NCBI GenBank assembly: GCA_041603535.1
Contig: JBFIEE010000006.1
Location: 1 to 64,000, forward strand
Length of the DNA stretch: 64,000 nt
Reading direction: 5' to 3'
From: HB2-32-21 sp041603535
GTDB taxonomy: Bacteria > Pseudomonadota > Gammaproteobacteria > Pseudomonadales > Porticoccaceae
In this document: positions 45,392 through 54,890 of the stretch, one piece after another
How the letters are laid out: the number at the start of each line of letters is the position of its first letter
Numbering within the stretch: position 1 is the first letter of the stretch
Made by a program: the position numbers and the translations under genes
Notes under the pieces: generated by a model
The model's input: the letters and a program-made list of their open reading frames with translations, nothing else
Databases searched by the model: none
What the model was told of the DNA's origin: nothing

Positions 45392-46249
45392 ATCAAGAAA
45401 ATTTTTTCGCAAAAATCTTCTCCCGGGCGCATGTTGGTGTTGGCATTTGTCGCCGTGGCGTTGATCGCACTCGATTCTTTTACCGACTGGCTTAAACCGG
45501 CTCATCGCTGGCTGGAGGACGCCGCTTTGCCGTTTTACTGGGTGACCGCACTACCGGCCAGAATCAAGGACTGGAGTGATGACTCACTGGCAAGCCGCGG
45601 CGCCATTGAGGCGGAAAACCAGAGGTTGAGCACGGAGTTGCTGGTTTATCAGGGTAGGCTGCTGCGGATGGCTGACCTCGCCGCGCAGAATTTGCGCTTG
45701 CGTAATCTGCTCAACGCCACCGAGCTACTCACTGATAACGTTCTGGTTACCGAATTGATTGGCGTCTCCCCCGATCCTCTCAATCACGAGATTCTTATTA
45801 ATCGTGGTGCGATTCACGATGTGTTCATCGGTCAACCGGTGATTGATAGCGATGGCTTGATGGGGCAGGTAGTTGAAGTGATGGAGACCCACAGTCGGGT
45901 GCTGCTGATCACTGATAGTCGTCATGCACTGCCGGTTAAGGTGATCAGGAACGGTTTGCTCGCTATTGCTGAGGGTGTCGGTGATTATCAGCAGCTGAAA
46001 CTGCGCCATGTATCGCCGACGCAGGATATTTTGGTGGGTGATACCCTGGTTAGCTCGGGATTGGGCGGTCGTTTTCCTGAAGGCTATCCGGTTGGTACGG
46101 TAACCGGGGTAGCGCAGAATGTCGGTCAGGATTTCGTTGACGTGAGCATCGTGCCGACGGCAAACGTTGCGTACAGTCGCTATCTACTGTTAGTTTTTTC
46201 CAGCGTGGTGGAGTTGACCCGAGGGGAGGAGGTCGCTAGTGAAGAGTGA
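45392..46249 (+). CDS. mreC: rod shape-determining protein MreC, probable AUC start
   Basis: A 285-residue protein if started at ATC 45392. Read from there, the N-terminus is (M)KKIFSQKSSPGR before the membrane helix, aligning with the conserved MreC start (MKPIFSRGPS in Escherichia coli). GAGG at 45381-45384 is seven bases upstream. No ATG, GTG or TTG lies between the preceding in-frame TGA (45374) and the ATG at 45431, and that ATG falls at the membrane helix, removing the cytoplasmic basic tail. A coiled coil (~res 60-105) and a two-barrel periplasmic domain follow. MreC bridges MreB/MreD to PBP2. If the AUC start is wrong, the gene starts at 45431 (272 aa). Confidence 0.9.
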   Translation: MKKIFSQKSSPGRMLVLAFVAVALIALDSFTDWLKPAHRWLEDAALPFYWVTALPARIKDWSDDSLASRGAIEAENQRLSTELLVYQGRLLRMADLAAQNLRLRNLLNATELLTDNVLVTELIGVSPDPLNHEILINRGAIHDVFIGQPVIDSDGLMGQVVEVMETHSRVLLITDSRHALPVKVIRNGLLAIAEGVGDYQQLKLRHVSPTQDILVGDTLVSSGLGGRFPEGYPVGTVTGVAQNVGQDFVDVSIVPTANVAYSRYLLLVFSSVVELTRGEEVASEE

Positions 46250-46718
46250 TCGCCTACCCACTCAGGTGCTGTTGATAGGTTTAGTGCTCGCCCTGGCGGC
46301 GAGCGTCGTGCCCCTCTACGGCGACCAGCGGTTCTGGCGTCCGCCTTTTGTGTTGTTGCTGGTGATCTACTGGTTGTTCCGCGAGCCGCAGCGGTTTGGG
46401 CTGGGCTTTGCCTGGCTGGTGGGCCTGTTGATTGATTTTCTCTTCGGTCAGATATTGGGGCAACATGCTCTGGCGATGTCATTGGCTGCCTATCTGGTAA
46501 TTACTCAGCAGCAGCGTTTGCATCATTTTAAAGTGCTTCACCAATGTTTATTCGTCATTTTGGTGGTCTTTGTATACCAGTTAGTCCTGCTCGTAGTGCG
46601 ACTTCTAATTGATGACATCACCACTTTCACGCCCTTGTTTTACTCTACCGTATCCAGCTCACTGCTATGGCCGCTGCTGTTTTTCGGCCTGGAAAAATTA
46701 CACGGTGAACGTTGGTGA
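46239..46718 (+). CDS. mreD: rod shape-determining protein MreD
   Basis: A 159-residue inner-membrane protein with five to six helices (VLLIGLVLALAASVVPLY, FGLGFAWLVGLLIDFLFGQILG). It starts with GTG and overlaps the mreC end by 11 bp, implying coupled translation. Member of the elongasome. Confidence 0.95.
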   Translation: MKSDRLPTQVLLIGLVLALAASVVPLYGDQRFWRPPFVLLLVIYWLFREPQRFGLGFAWLVGLLIDFLFGQILGQHALAMSLAAYLVITQQQRLHHFKVLHQCLFVILVVFVYQLVLLVVRLLIDDITTFTPLFYSTVSSSLLWPLLFFGLEKLHGERW

Positions 46719-46776
46719 GCCTGTATCGGGGTCGTGAGCGCGGCCTGGGGAGTGATGTTCAGGTAGCCAGGCGCTC

Positions 46777-47460
46777 GTGCAAGTATTTGCGAAGCGCACA
46801 GAATGCGGCCGGGTTTTAAGTGACCACATTGTGCCCGTGACTGATCCTCTACCGGTGACCGACCTTGTGCTCGCCTCGGCATCGCCCCGCAGAGCGGACC
46901 TGCTCAGGCAGATCGGCGTAAGGTTTATCCGACGACCAGCGAATATTGATGAAACGCCTCAGGGCGGTGAACATGCGTATGATTATGTGCGGCGTATGGC
47001 GTGCACCAAGGCCAATGTCGTGTATAAACTCCTCGAGTCATTACCCGGAGAAACCGCGCTTCGCGCGCTGCCAGTGCTCGGTGCGGATACCATAGTGGTG
47101 TCTGCCGGCCAACTATATGCCAAGCCATCAAGCCGGGAGGATGCCATCGACACGCTGCTGGCGCTTTCCGGGCGTTGTCATCAGGTGTTGTCCGCAGTCG
47201 CGCTGCGCAATGACGCGGGCACCGAGTCGTTGGTGAGTGAAACGACTGTGTGTTTTAACGAGCTGGGCCGGGAGCAATGTGAGCGCTACTGGGCAACGGG
47301 TGAGCCAGCTGGTAAGGCGGGCGCTTACGCGATTCAGGGTTTGGGTGCGGCCTTTGTCAAATCTATTGCGGGTAGCTATTCTGGTGTCGTCGGTCTCCCG
47401 CTCGCCGAAACCGTTAGCTTGCTTGAGAAATATGGTGTCGCCTACTGGCACACCTCGTGA
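46777..47460 (+). CDS. maf: Maf nucleotide pyrophosphatase
   Basis: A Maf/YhdE-type dTTP/UTP pyrophosphatase, probably preventing misincorporation of odd nucleotides. LVLASASPRRADLLRQIG, the catalytic Asp in LGADTIVV, and YWATGEPAGKAGAYAIQG are family motifs. The frame from GTG 46777 (227 aa) carries about 20 extra N-terminal residues; a GTG at 46837 would give a more usual length. Only AGG precedes the first GTG, so the start is uncertain. Confidence 0.93.
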   Translation: MQVFAKRTECGRVLSDHIVPVTDPLPVTDLVLASASPRRADLLRQIGVRFIRRPANIDETPQGGEHAYDYVRRMACTKANVVYKLLESLPGETALRALPVLGADTIVVSAGQLYAKPSSREDAIDTLLALSGRCHQVLSAVALRNDAGTESLVSETTVCFNELGREQCERYWATGEPAGKAGAYAIQGLGAAFVKSIAGSYSGVVGLPLAETVSLLEKYGVAYWHTS

Positions 47461-47479
47461 CTAGAATTTGGAATAGCTT

Positions 47480-48961
47480 ATGAAAGCAGAGGTACTGGTG
47501 AATGTTGCGCCGACGGAGACACGGGTTGCTCGTGTAGAAAACGGTGTGCTTCTGGAGGTGGCCATTGAAAGGGCCAATAAGCGCAGCCTGGTTGGTAATA
47601 TTTATCAGGGCAAAGTGGTGCGGGTGATGCCTGGTATGCAGGCCGCATTTGTCGATATCGGCCTTGAAAAGGCAGGATTTATCCATGTTAATGATGTGGT
47701 TTCCGGGAAATCCAGTGAGGCTGGATCAGCCAATGGCGTAAGACCTGATATCCGTCAGCTATTGCGGGAGGGGCAAAAAGTCACCGTGCAGGTGGTCAAG
47801 GAGCCGATTGGCACCAAGGGTGCACGACTCTCTACGCAGTTGTCGGTCTCGTCACGCTACCTGGTCTACATGCCTGACGTTGATCATATTGGTATATCTC
47901 AGCGTATCGAGCAGGAGGAGGAGCGGGAGCGTTTGCGTAAGCAGCTAGAGCTGGCAATTGCATCGAGTGATATGAGTGACGAGGGCGGCGGTTATATTAT
48001 TCGTACCGTAGCGGAGGGTGTCAGCGAAGATGAACTGCGCGTTGACGTCGGCTATCTGCACCGCTTATGGGGCCTGGTTAAGACACAAATTGCAAAGGTC
48101 TCGCCACCGGCCGTTATCTATCAGGATTTGCCCTTATCGCTGCGCACCTTGCGTGATGTGGCGATGGAGGACGTCGAGAAGGTGCGTGTTGACTCACGCG
48201 GTGTATTCAAGCAAATGAGCGAATTTGCAGAGATCTTCTGTCCCGACCTTGTTAAGGATATGGAATACTATGAAGGGCCACGGCCGCTGTTCTATCTGTA
48301 CGGTGTTGAAGACGAAATCAATAAGGCGCTGGAGCGAAAAGTTTATCTAAAGTCGGGTGGTTATCTGGTGTTCGACCAGACCGAAGCCATGACGACGATT
48401 GATGTTAATACGGGTGGTTTTGTCGGCCACCATAATCTCGAAGAAACCATTTTCAAAACCAATCTTGAGGCCGCTGGCGCAATTGCCCGGCAACTCCGTT
48501 TGCGGAATCTGGGCGGTATTATTATTCTCGACTTTATCGATATGCAGAACCCGGAAAATCAGCGCCAGGTGCTGCGGCGTCTGGAAAAATCGCTCGAACA
48601 GGACAGGGTTAAAATGAAGATTTCCGGGGTTTCAGACCTCGGTCTGGTGGAAATGACCCGCAAAAGGACCAGTGAAAACCTTCAGCAGGTGCTGTGCGTG
48701 CCTTGTGAAGCGTGCCACAGCCGGGGTTACCTGAAATCTGCCGAAGCCATTTCCTATGACATCATGCGAGAAATTATGGGCACGGCGAAAACGTTTGAAA
48801 GCGCAAAAGTGCTGGTTATTGCCGCGCCACCGGTGATTGATCGTCTGGTGAACGAAGATGCGCCGCATGTGCAGTCGCTCGAGAAGCACATTGAGCGACC
48901 GGTTGAGTTCCGTGTTGAATCGAGTTACTCCCAGGAACAGTACGACATTATCCCGGTATAA
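47480..48961 (+). CDS. rng: ribonuclease G
   Basis: A 493-residue RNase E/G endoribonuclease. An S1 domain (~res 37-125: LVGNIYQGKVVRVMPGMQAAFVDIG), the 5' sensor and RNase H-like region, catalytic aspartates in TIDVNTGGFVG and ILDFIDMQ, and the zinc-link cysteines in CVPCEACHSRG are present. Length fits RNase G, with no RNase E scaffold. It matures 16S rRNA 5' ends. The order maf-rng-yhdP is conserved. Confidence 0.97.
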   Translation: MKAEVLVNVAPTETRVARVENGVLLEVAIERANKRSLVGNIYQGKVVRVMPGMQAAFVDIGLEKAGFIHVNDVVSGKSSEAGSANGVRPDIRQLLREGQKVTVQVVKEPIGTKGARLSTQLSVSSRYLVYMPDVDHIGISQRIEQEEERERLRKQLELAIASSDMSDEGGGYIIRTVAEGVSEDELRVDVGYLHRLWGLVKTQIAKVSPPAVIYQDLPLSLRTLRDVAMEDVEKVRVDSRGVFKQMSEFAEIFCPDLVKDMEYYEGPRPLFYLYGVEDEINKALERKVYLKSGGYLVFDQTEAMTTIDVNTGGFVGHHNLEETIFKTNLEAAGAIARQLRLRNLGGIIILDFIDMQNPENQRQVLRRLEKSLEQDRVKMKISGVSDLGLVEMTRKRTSENLQQVLCVPCEACHSRGYLKSAEAISYDIMREIMGTAKTFESAKVLVIAAPPVIDRLVNEDAPHVQSLEKHIERPVEFRVESSYSQEQYDIIPV

Positions 48962-48976
48962 GAGGAGTCAGCGGTA

Positions 48977-51900
48977 TTGGACATCCGCAAGGGGTTAAGC
49001 CGCATTACTCGTTACGCTGTGGTAACAGTGGTTTGTATGCTGATCTCCTATGCCGCGCTGGTCGTCATTGGTCGACAGTTGTTGCCCCATCTTGATACCT
49101 ATCAGTCAGATATCAATCGGTTTTTTTCTGAACAGTTCAATGTTCCGCTTAGCGCAGAGCAGGCAGGCGGCACCTGGACCCGGCTGACGCCCCGGTTGTG
49201 GGTAGAAGGTTTGCGCATCGGGGCTACTGACATAGATGAGGCATCTGTATTGCGAGTCGATCGCGCTACTGCGGAGCTCGATTTGCCGCGGAGCCTGCTT
49301 GCCGCCAGTCCGGTCTGGCGGAATCTGACGTTAGGCAACATACAGTTAGGTCTTAGCGAGGATGCGGACGGGCACTGGTCGGTTGATGGCTTGTCTCGTT
49401 CCGCCGACGGCAACGGTAAACCGGGGAATCTCGGTCACCTGATCAATAATCTACTGGTCAGCAGGTATGTCGGCATCCAGCAGGTCTCTGCCACCCTGCG
49501 CTTCTATTCGGGCATTCTCGTCACTATTAATCTGAACGATATTAAGTTTGAGTCTGACGGCGATTTTCGCCGACTCACAGCGGGTCTCGCCCTTGATGAA
49601 GATCCGGAGTCCGCTCACCTGGTGATTGAGGGCCGGGCTGATGCCACCGAGTTGAGTGCGTTTGATGGCCAGGGTTATCTCCGGCTGGAGCGCATTAACT
49701 TTAGCGGGTCGCTCAGAGCACTGGTGGCGGGATGGTTTCCCCAGTTGGTGGATCGTATGGGTGAAATCGAATCCGAGCTTGCGGCGGAGTTCTGGCTGAC
49801 CGTCGCCGATGGTGGTGGTATCGAGCTGGAGGGTCGCCTGGGGGCGGATGAAATACCCTTCGGTTTGGGCGCGGATTTGCCGCCAATGAAGAACCTGAGC
49901 GCGGAATTAACTGGCTGGTTAACGCCGGGGCGTGACTGGGGCCTGCGTTGGCAGAATCTGGATTTCGACTGGGCCGATGTTGACATCAAACCAGTGAATT
50001 TATTGTTCAGCCAGAAGATGGGGGCAAACTGGGGCGAGATCTCACTGGCTGCCAGCCAGCTAAATCTGGCGACGATGAACAGCATGTTGCTTGACGCAGA
50101 ATTGGTCGCCGGCAAACCCCGTGAGGTGTTGACTGCCCTGCAACCTGTCGGTCATTTACAAAACTTGCATATAGAGCTCGACCTCAACGAAGATTTTCCG
50201 GTAAAGGCGGTGCGCACCCGGATAGATCGGCTGGCGGTCAAGTCGTGGGCGCGGGCCCCTGCTGCCAGAGGTTTGAGTGGCCATCTTGAGTGGCAGGGCG
50301 GGGCCGGGTTCTTCGATCTGGATAGTCCCGACGGCTTCGCTATGCATTACCCCGGCGTATATAAGGATTATATGGTGCATGGCAGCAGCCGTGGCCGGGT
50401 AAATATTAAATGGCTGGAAGGGAGCGCCGGACTTCAGATCGCCGGTGGGCCGATAGACATAAACGGCGAAGAGGGCCAAATTCGCGCATATTTGTTACTT
50501 GATATTCCGACGCAGGACACCGGCGAAGTGCCCGAAATGTGGCTGACCGCAGGTATTCGTAACAGTCACTCCCGTTACAGCAGACAATACATCCCCGACA
50601 CACTCAATCCCGCGTTACTCGGCTGGCTGGAGCGCGCGGTCGGCGCGATGGATATTGTCGAGGGTGGGTTTATCTGGCGCGGCCCGCTCGTCGGTAAAGA
50701 CTTTCTGAAACGCAGCATTCAGGTGTACGCGCGGGTTGAGCAAGGGCAGGTTAATTTCGACCCAGGCTGGCCGAAATTGCGCGATATGTCCGCTTATATC
50801 ACCGTGGATGGTGATGTGTTAAATGGCGTGATCAGCACCGCTCGACTGGGTGACGCGGAGGTGAAGGAAGCCGTTGTTAAGACAGTTCCGAGCAAAGCGG
50901 GCATGTTGCTCCAGGTCAACGCGGATGTGGCAACGCCGCTCGCCGGAGCTGCGGATATACTGCTGGGATCACCGATCAAGGAGCGTGTTTCGGTGCTGCA
51001 CGACTGGCAATTAAACGGTCAGGCGCAGGTCGGGCTGGATCTGGCGATTCCGCTGAGTCAGGGGGCGAGCGGTGCGCATTACCGCGTCAACGCAAATGTT
51101 ACTAACGGCCGTATGACTCACCGGACGGCGGGTCTCCAGTTTACCGATATGCGGGGTCAGATCGGTTATAGCGACGAAAAAGGGCTTTATTCTTCGGGGG
51201 TTCTCAGCAAGTTCTGGGGACAGGACATAAAGGCGACTATTGCCACTGCGGCTGGCGAAACGCGTATTACGTCCATCGGCGAGTTTAAGGTGTCGACATT
51301 ACCGCAATGGCAGCCACAGCTTATGCAGAGGGTGACTGGGGCCAGCGATTACCAGGCGGCGTTTGTTATGCCGGCACTCGGTAGCGAGCCGCATCTTCTG
51401 TTCAGATCCTCAATGAATGGCGTTGGACTGGACTTTCCCGCGCCGCTGTCCAAGGGGCTCGAACGGGACTTACCTTTTGAGGCTCAAATCACCTTCGCGG
51501 ACAGTTTGCGGATCACGGCCCGACTTGGGGACGAGCTCGCGGGCAGTTTTCTGCTAAAAGCGGGTGAACTTGTCCACGGGGAAATTGCGCTTGATGGTCA
51601 ATTGCCTGACTTACCCGAGGTGCCGGGTCTGTCCATTGTGGGGTATACCCCGAGTTTTGATTTGAATGAATGGTTGGCGATATACGCCTCTTCTACGACT
51701 CAGGGTGATTTCAGGTTGGCGCAGCTGGTGCCTCGCTTTGCTGTACATATTGGCGAACTGAGGTACCGGGATCAGGTGCTGGGTAACGTCGGTGCAACGG
51801 GACTTTACGACAGCGAAGGGCTGGATTTCTACCTCGATAGCGACAGGTTGGCAGGGCAGGTAAAAATACCCGCAGAGAGTGGCCGTCCGGTTTTCGTACG

Positions 51901-52888
51901 ACTAAATTACCTCGCGCTGCCAAAACCTGATCTGAAGAGTGGGCAAAGCTTGCTCGATCAGATCGACCCGTCCCGCTTACCTTATGTCGATTTCGCCACG
52001 GAAGGACTGCGTATCGGCAACAATGAGTTCGGTAATGTGGGCTTCCTGATGAGGCCGGTGCCCCAGGGCGTGGAGCTGACCAATATTGACGCTGAAATCA
52101 CCGGTATTGAAATCAGCCAGCTCCCCGACGGCGAGCCAGCTGTGTTGCGTTGGATGAACATCGATGGTCAGCACCGTAGTGACTTCTCAGGCGTGTTGAA
52201 GACCCACGATCTCGGGGCGGTACTCAAGGCCTGGCGCTTGCCGGTGGTATTAAAAAGTGAACAGGCAGCGTCTATTGTTGAACTGTCGTCGCAGGATAAG
52301 CCCTGGGCGTCGACGATGACAAAATTGACCGGCCACGCGGCCTTAAATTTTAAGGACGGGAATTTTTATCAGGCCCCAGGTACAACCACCAACGCCTTTA
52401 TCAAGCTGATAAGCCTGATAAACTTTGATTCCTGGTTGCGCCGCCTGCAGCTGGACTTTTCGGACCTGTTTACATCTGGGGTTAACTACAGCAGCCTCAA
52501 GGGAGGTTTACGTTTCGCTGAAGGCACGATGGATTTTGATGCACCGATTGTCGTTGAAATGCCTTCCGGGAAAATGCGCTTGTTGGGTCGCGCTGACCTG
52601 GTGACTGAAACCATTGATGCGCAGCTGGTGGCGACTTTGCCGGTGGGCACCAACCTGCCCTGGATGGCTGCGCTAGTGGGCGGCTTGCCGGCAGCGGCCG
52701 GGGTTTACCTGACGGGCAAGTTATTTGAAAAAGAAGTCAATCGAATATCCAGTCTGGGCTACAGGATAAGCGGCCCCTGGAGTGATCCAGAGGTAGAGGT
52801 GGACCGAATTTTTAGCGATAAAACCGAAACTAAAGTTAATGCCAAACCCAAAGCTAAGGGTAAAAAAAGCGATGACGGAAACAAATAA
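48977..52888 (+). CDS. yhdP: YhdP family protein (AsmA-like phospholipid transport)
   Basis: A 1303-residue protein: one N-terminal membrane helix (~res 13-35), a long repetitive beta region, and a C-terminal AsmA-like segment (FKDGNFYQAPGTTTNAFIKLISLINF, IDAQLVATLPVGTNLPWMAALVGGLPAAAG). YhdP, TamB and YdbH bridge the periplasm to move phospholipid to the outer membrane. It starts at TTG with GAGGAG upstream. The C-terminus is Lys-rich. It overlaps the nitrilase gene by 17 bp. Confidence 0.93.
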   Translation: MDIRKGLSRITRYAVVTVVCMLISYAALVVIGRQLLPHLDTYQSDINRFFSEQFNVPLSAEQAGGTWTRLTPRLWVEGLRIGATDIDEASVLRVDRATAELDLPRSLLAASPVWRNLTLGNIQLGLSEDADGHWSVDGLSRSADGNGKPGNLGHLINNLLVSRYVGIQQVSATLRFYSGILVTINLNDIKFESDGDFRRLTAGLALDEDPESAHLVIEGRADATELSAFDGQGYLRLERINFSGSLRALVAGWFPQLVDRMGEIESELAAEFWLTVADGGGIELEGRLGADEIPFGLGADLPPMKNLSAELTGWLTPGRDWGLRWQNLDFDWADVDIKPVNLLFSQKMGANWGEISLAASQLNLATMNSMLLDAELVAGKPREVLTALQPVGHLQNLHIELDLNEDFPVKAVRTRIDRLAVKSWARAPAARGLSGHLEWQGGAGFFDLDSPDGFAMHYPGVYKDYMVHGSSRGRVNIKWLEGSAGLQIAGGPIDINGEEGQIRAYLLLDIPTQDTGEVPEMWLTAGIRNSHSRYSRQYIPDTLNPALLGWLERAVGAMDIVEGGFIWRGPLVGKDFLKRSIQVYARVEQGQVNFDPGWPKLRDMSAYITVDGDVLNGVISTARLGDAEVKEAVVKTVPSKAGMLLQVNADVATPLAGAADILLGSPIKERVSVLHDWQLNGQAQVGLDLAIPLSQGASGAHYRVNANVTNGRMTHRTAGLQFTDMRGQIGYSDEKGLYSSGVLSKFWGQDIKATIATAAGETRITSIGEFKVSTLPQWQPQLMQRVTGASDYQAAFVMPALGSEPHLLFRSSMNGVGLDFPAPLSKGLERDLPFEAQITFADSLRITARLGDELAGSFLLKAGELVHGEIALDGQLPDLPEVPGLSIVGYTPSFDLNEWLAIYASSTTQGDFRLAQLVPRFAVHIGELRYRDQVLGNVGATGLYDSEGLDFYLDSDRLAGQVKIPAESGRPVFVRLNYLALPKPDLKSGQSLLDQIDPSRLPYVDFATEGLRIGNNEFGNVGFLMRPVPQGVELTNIDAEITGIEISQLPDGEPAVLRWMNIDGQHRSDFSGVLKTHDLGAVLKAWRLPVVLKSEQAASIVELSSQDKPWASTMTKLTGHAALNFKDGNFYQAPGTTTNAFIKLISLINFDSWLRRLQLDFSDLFTSGVNYSSLKGGLRFAEGTMDFDAPIVVEMPSGKMRLLGRADLVTETIDAQLVATLPVGTNLPWMAALVGGLPAAAGVYLTGKLFEKEVNRISSLGYRISGPWSDPEVEVDRIFSDKTETKVNAKPKAKGKKSDDGNK

Positions 52889-53705
52889 CACCGTGTGTAA
52901 GGCCGCGGCGGTGCAATTGAAGGGTCGTGGTAGCGCCGAGGCCAATCTGGCCGCAGCCGCACGACAGATCGCTCTTGCGGTGGCGGACGGTGCTGATCTG
53001 GTGGTGCTGCCCGAACACTTTGTTTACTTCAATGAAAAAGATTTAAGGGCGGCGGCGGCCATTGAAGGGCAATCAGGTGGCGTTGCGCGATCATTTTTCG
53101 CTACTCAGGCTCAGCAGCACGGCATCTGGCTGGTGGCCGGCACCTTGCCTTTGTTCAGGGGTGCTGATGACAGCAAACCTTACGCTACGTCTCTGCTTTA
53201 TGACCCGCAGGGCCGCGAATCGGCCCGCTACGAAAAGGTCCACCTGTTTGATGTCATGGTGCAGGCTACCGGTAAAACTTACCGTGAGTCAGACAGTTAC
53301 CAACATGGCGACAGCGCAATAACATCGCCAACCGGTTGCGGTGTAGTGGGACTTAGCGTCTGTTACGATCTGCGCTTTCCCGAGTTTTATCGTCGCCTGG
53401 TCGATCAGGGCGCGGAGATTCTGGTGGCGCCGTCTGCCTTTACGGCCACGACCGGTGAGGCGCACTGGCGGCTATTGCTGCGGGCTCGGGCCGTTGAAAA
53501 TCTCTGCTATGTGATTGGCGCCAATCTTTGCGATCGTGATCATCCGACAAAACCCACCTGGGGAGGTTCAGCAATTATAGACCCCTGGGGTCAGGTACTG
53601 GCTGAAATGGACGATGAAGAAGGTTACATCGTCGCACCGATCGATCGCCAGCATATCGTCACCTTGCGCCAAAATATGCCAGTGCTGGAGCATCGGCGCT
53701 TTTAG
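52872..53705 (+). CDS. carbon-nitrogen hydrolase family protein (Nit2/YbeM-like)
   Basis: A 277-residue nitrilase-superfamily amidase. The catalytic triad is visible: Glu in VVLPEHFVYF, Lys in ARYEKVHLFDV and Cys in GLSVCYDLRFPEFYR. The group includes Nit2/YafV-type omega-amidases and deaminated-glutathione amidase. ATG at 52872 lies inside the end of yhdP. In related genomes tldD follows in this operon; here it does not. Confidence 0.92.
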   Translation: MTETNNTVCKAAAVQLKGRGSAEANLAAAARQIALAVADGADLVVLPEHFVYFNEKDLRAAAAIEGQSGGVARSFFATQAQQHGIWLVAGTLPLFRGADDSKPYATSLLYDPQGRESARYEKVHLFDVMVQATGKTYRESDSYQHGDSAITSPTGCGVVGLSVCYDLRFPEFYRRLVDQGAEILVAPSAFTATTGEAHWRLLLRARAVENLCYVIGANLCDRDHPTKPTWGGSAIIDPWGQVLAEMDDEEGYIVAPIDRQHIVTLRQNMPVLEHRRF

Positions 53706-54075
53706 CGCACCGCTGTTCGCTGGCGAAGCTTCAGGGTGCGGATGGGGCGTACTTGCTAATACCCTGTCCCTGGCACAGAATGGGCTGGCGATAATAGCGT
53801 ATCGTGGTTGATCGTCAAATTGACGGTTGATGTTGATTCGGGGTGATTGATTTTGAGTGGCTGAACTTATAGATGGGTCTTGAAGAGACCTTATAGGAAC
53901 CCCAGTTAAGTAAGAGCAGTCACATCAGTACCTGGTTCTTATGTGCCTGGTTTTTGATGAGCTTTGTATTGCCCTTGCGTTGCGTCGGCAGGGCGTTTTA
54001 TAGGCGACGTACGTGAAAGACAAAGTAAGTGATAGATTAAGTGATAGATAAAGTAATTATGAAAGGAGAGTTGCC
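53706..54075. other. 370-bp gap upstream of Bax1-I family gene
   Basis: No ORF of interest. It contains the tandem 12-bp repeat at 54027-54059 and a small hairpin (GGTCTT/GAGACC) near 53878. GAAAGGAGAG at 54060-54069 is a strong ribosome site for the next gene. Confidence 0.55.
54027..54059. repeat. 12-bp direct repeat in leader of Bax1-I gene
   Basis: AAGTGATAGATT and AAGTGATAGATA stand back to back (54027-54050), followed by a partial third copy AAGTAATTA. They lie immediately before the ribosome site. They could be a regulator site or slippage product. Confidence 0.6.
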
Positions 54076-54753
54076 ATGACCACACCAACGACACCCACCA
54101 GTACATCGGGAATTACTAAACAGACTTCGATACTGGCCACCAACAAACTTATCCGTAATACCTATATTTTGCTGTCGTTGACACTTGCTTTCAGTGCCGC
54201 AACAGCCGGTATGGCCATGGTTTTTAACTTGCCGCATCCCGGCATCATAATTACGTTGGTGGGTTATTTTGGATTGTTGTTTTTAACCACCAAATTTCGC
54301 GACCGCGCCCTCGGTCTGGTTTTCGTTTTTGCGTTGACCGGGTTTATGGGCTTTACACTGGGCCCTATTATCACTATGTATCTCAAGCTGCCAAATGGCG
54401 CGGCGTTGGTGATGAACGCGCTCGGCGCAACAGCAGTAACTTTTGTTGGCCTGTCAGCCTACGCTTTGTCTTCTCGCAAGGATTTCAGCTTCATGGGCGG
54501 GTTTTTGATGGCAGGGATCATCGTCGCCTTTCTGGCTGGACTAGGCGCGATGTTTTTTGATATGCATGGTTTGTCATTAGTCGTCTCAGCAATGTTTGTC
54601 GTACTGATGGCCGGGCTGATTTTGTACCAAACCAGCGCCATGGTGAATGGTGGTGAAACGAACTACATTATGGCCACAATTACCCTGTATGTTTCCATAT
54701 ACAACCTCTTTACCAGCTTGCTGCACCTGATGGGTGCGCTCGGCGATGATTAA
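54076..54753 (+). CDS. Bax inhibitor-1/YccA family protein
   Basis: A 225-residue protein with seven hydrophobic helices, a short polar Thr-rich N-terminus, and the family features LIRNTYILLSLTLAFSAATAG, GFTLGPIITMYL and a late VSIYNLFTSLLHLMGALGDD. YccA-type members interact with FtsH, and bacterial homologues can act as pH-sensitive Ca2+ channels. Single gene with a strong ribosome site. Confidence 0.93.
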   Translation: MTTPTTPTSTSGITKQTSILATNKLIRNTYILLSLTLAFSAATAGMAMVFNLPHPGIIITLVGYFGLLFLTTKFRDRALGLVFVFALTGFMGFTLGPIITMYLKLPNGAALVMNALGATAVTFVGLSAYALSSRKDFSFMGGFLMAGIIVAFLAGLGAMFFDMHGLSLVVSAMFVVLMAGLILYQTSAMVNGGETNYIMATITLYVSIYNLFTSLLHLMGALGDD

Positions 54754-54890
54754 CGAGGCGACTTGCTAGCTGACGGCGGGCGTTGTGTGGTGAGAAACCT
54801 GCGGTTAGGGATCGTTACTTTATTGTTGATACATGATTACCGATATATGGATAACGTTTATTAACAGGTAAGTTTCCGGGAGGGCGGCTG

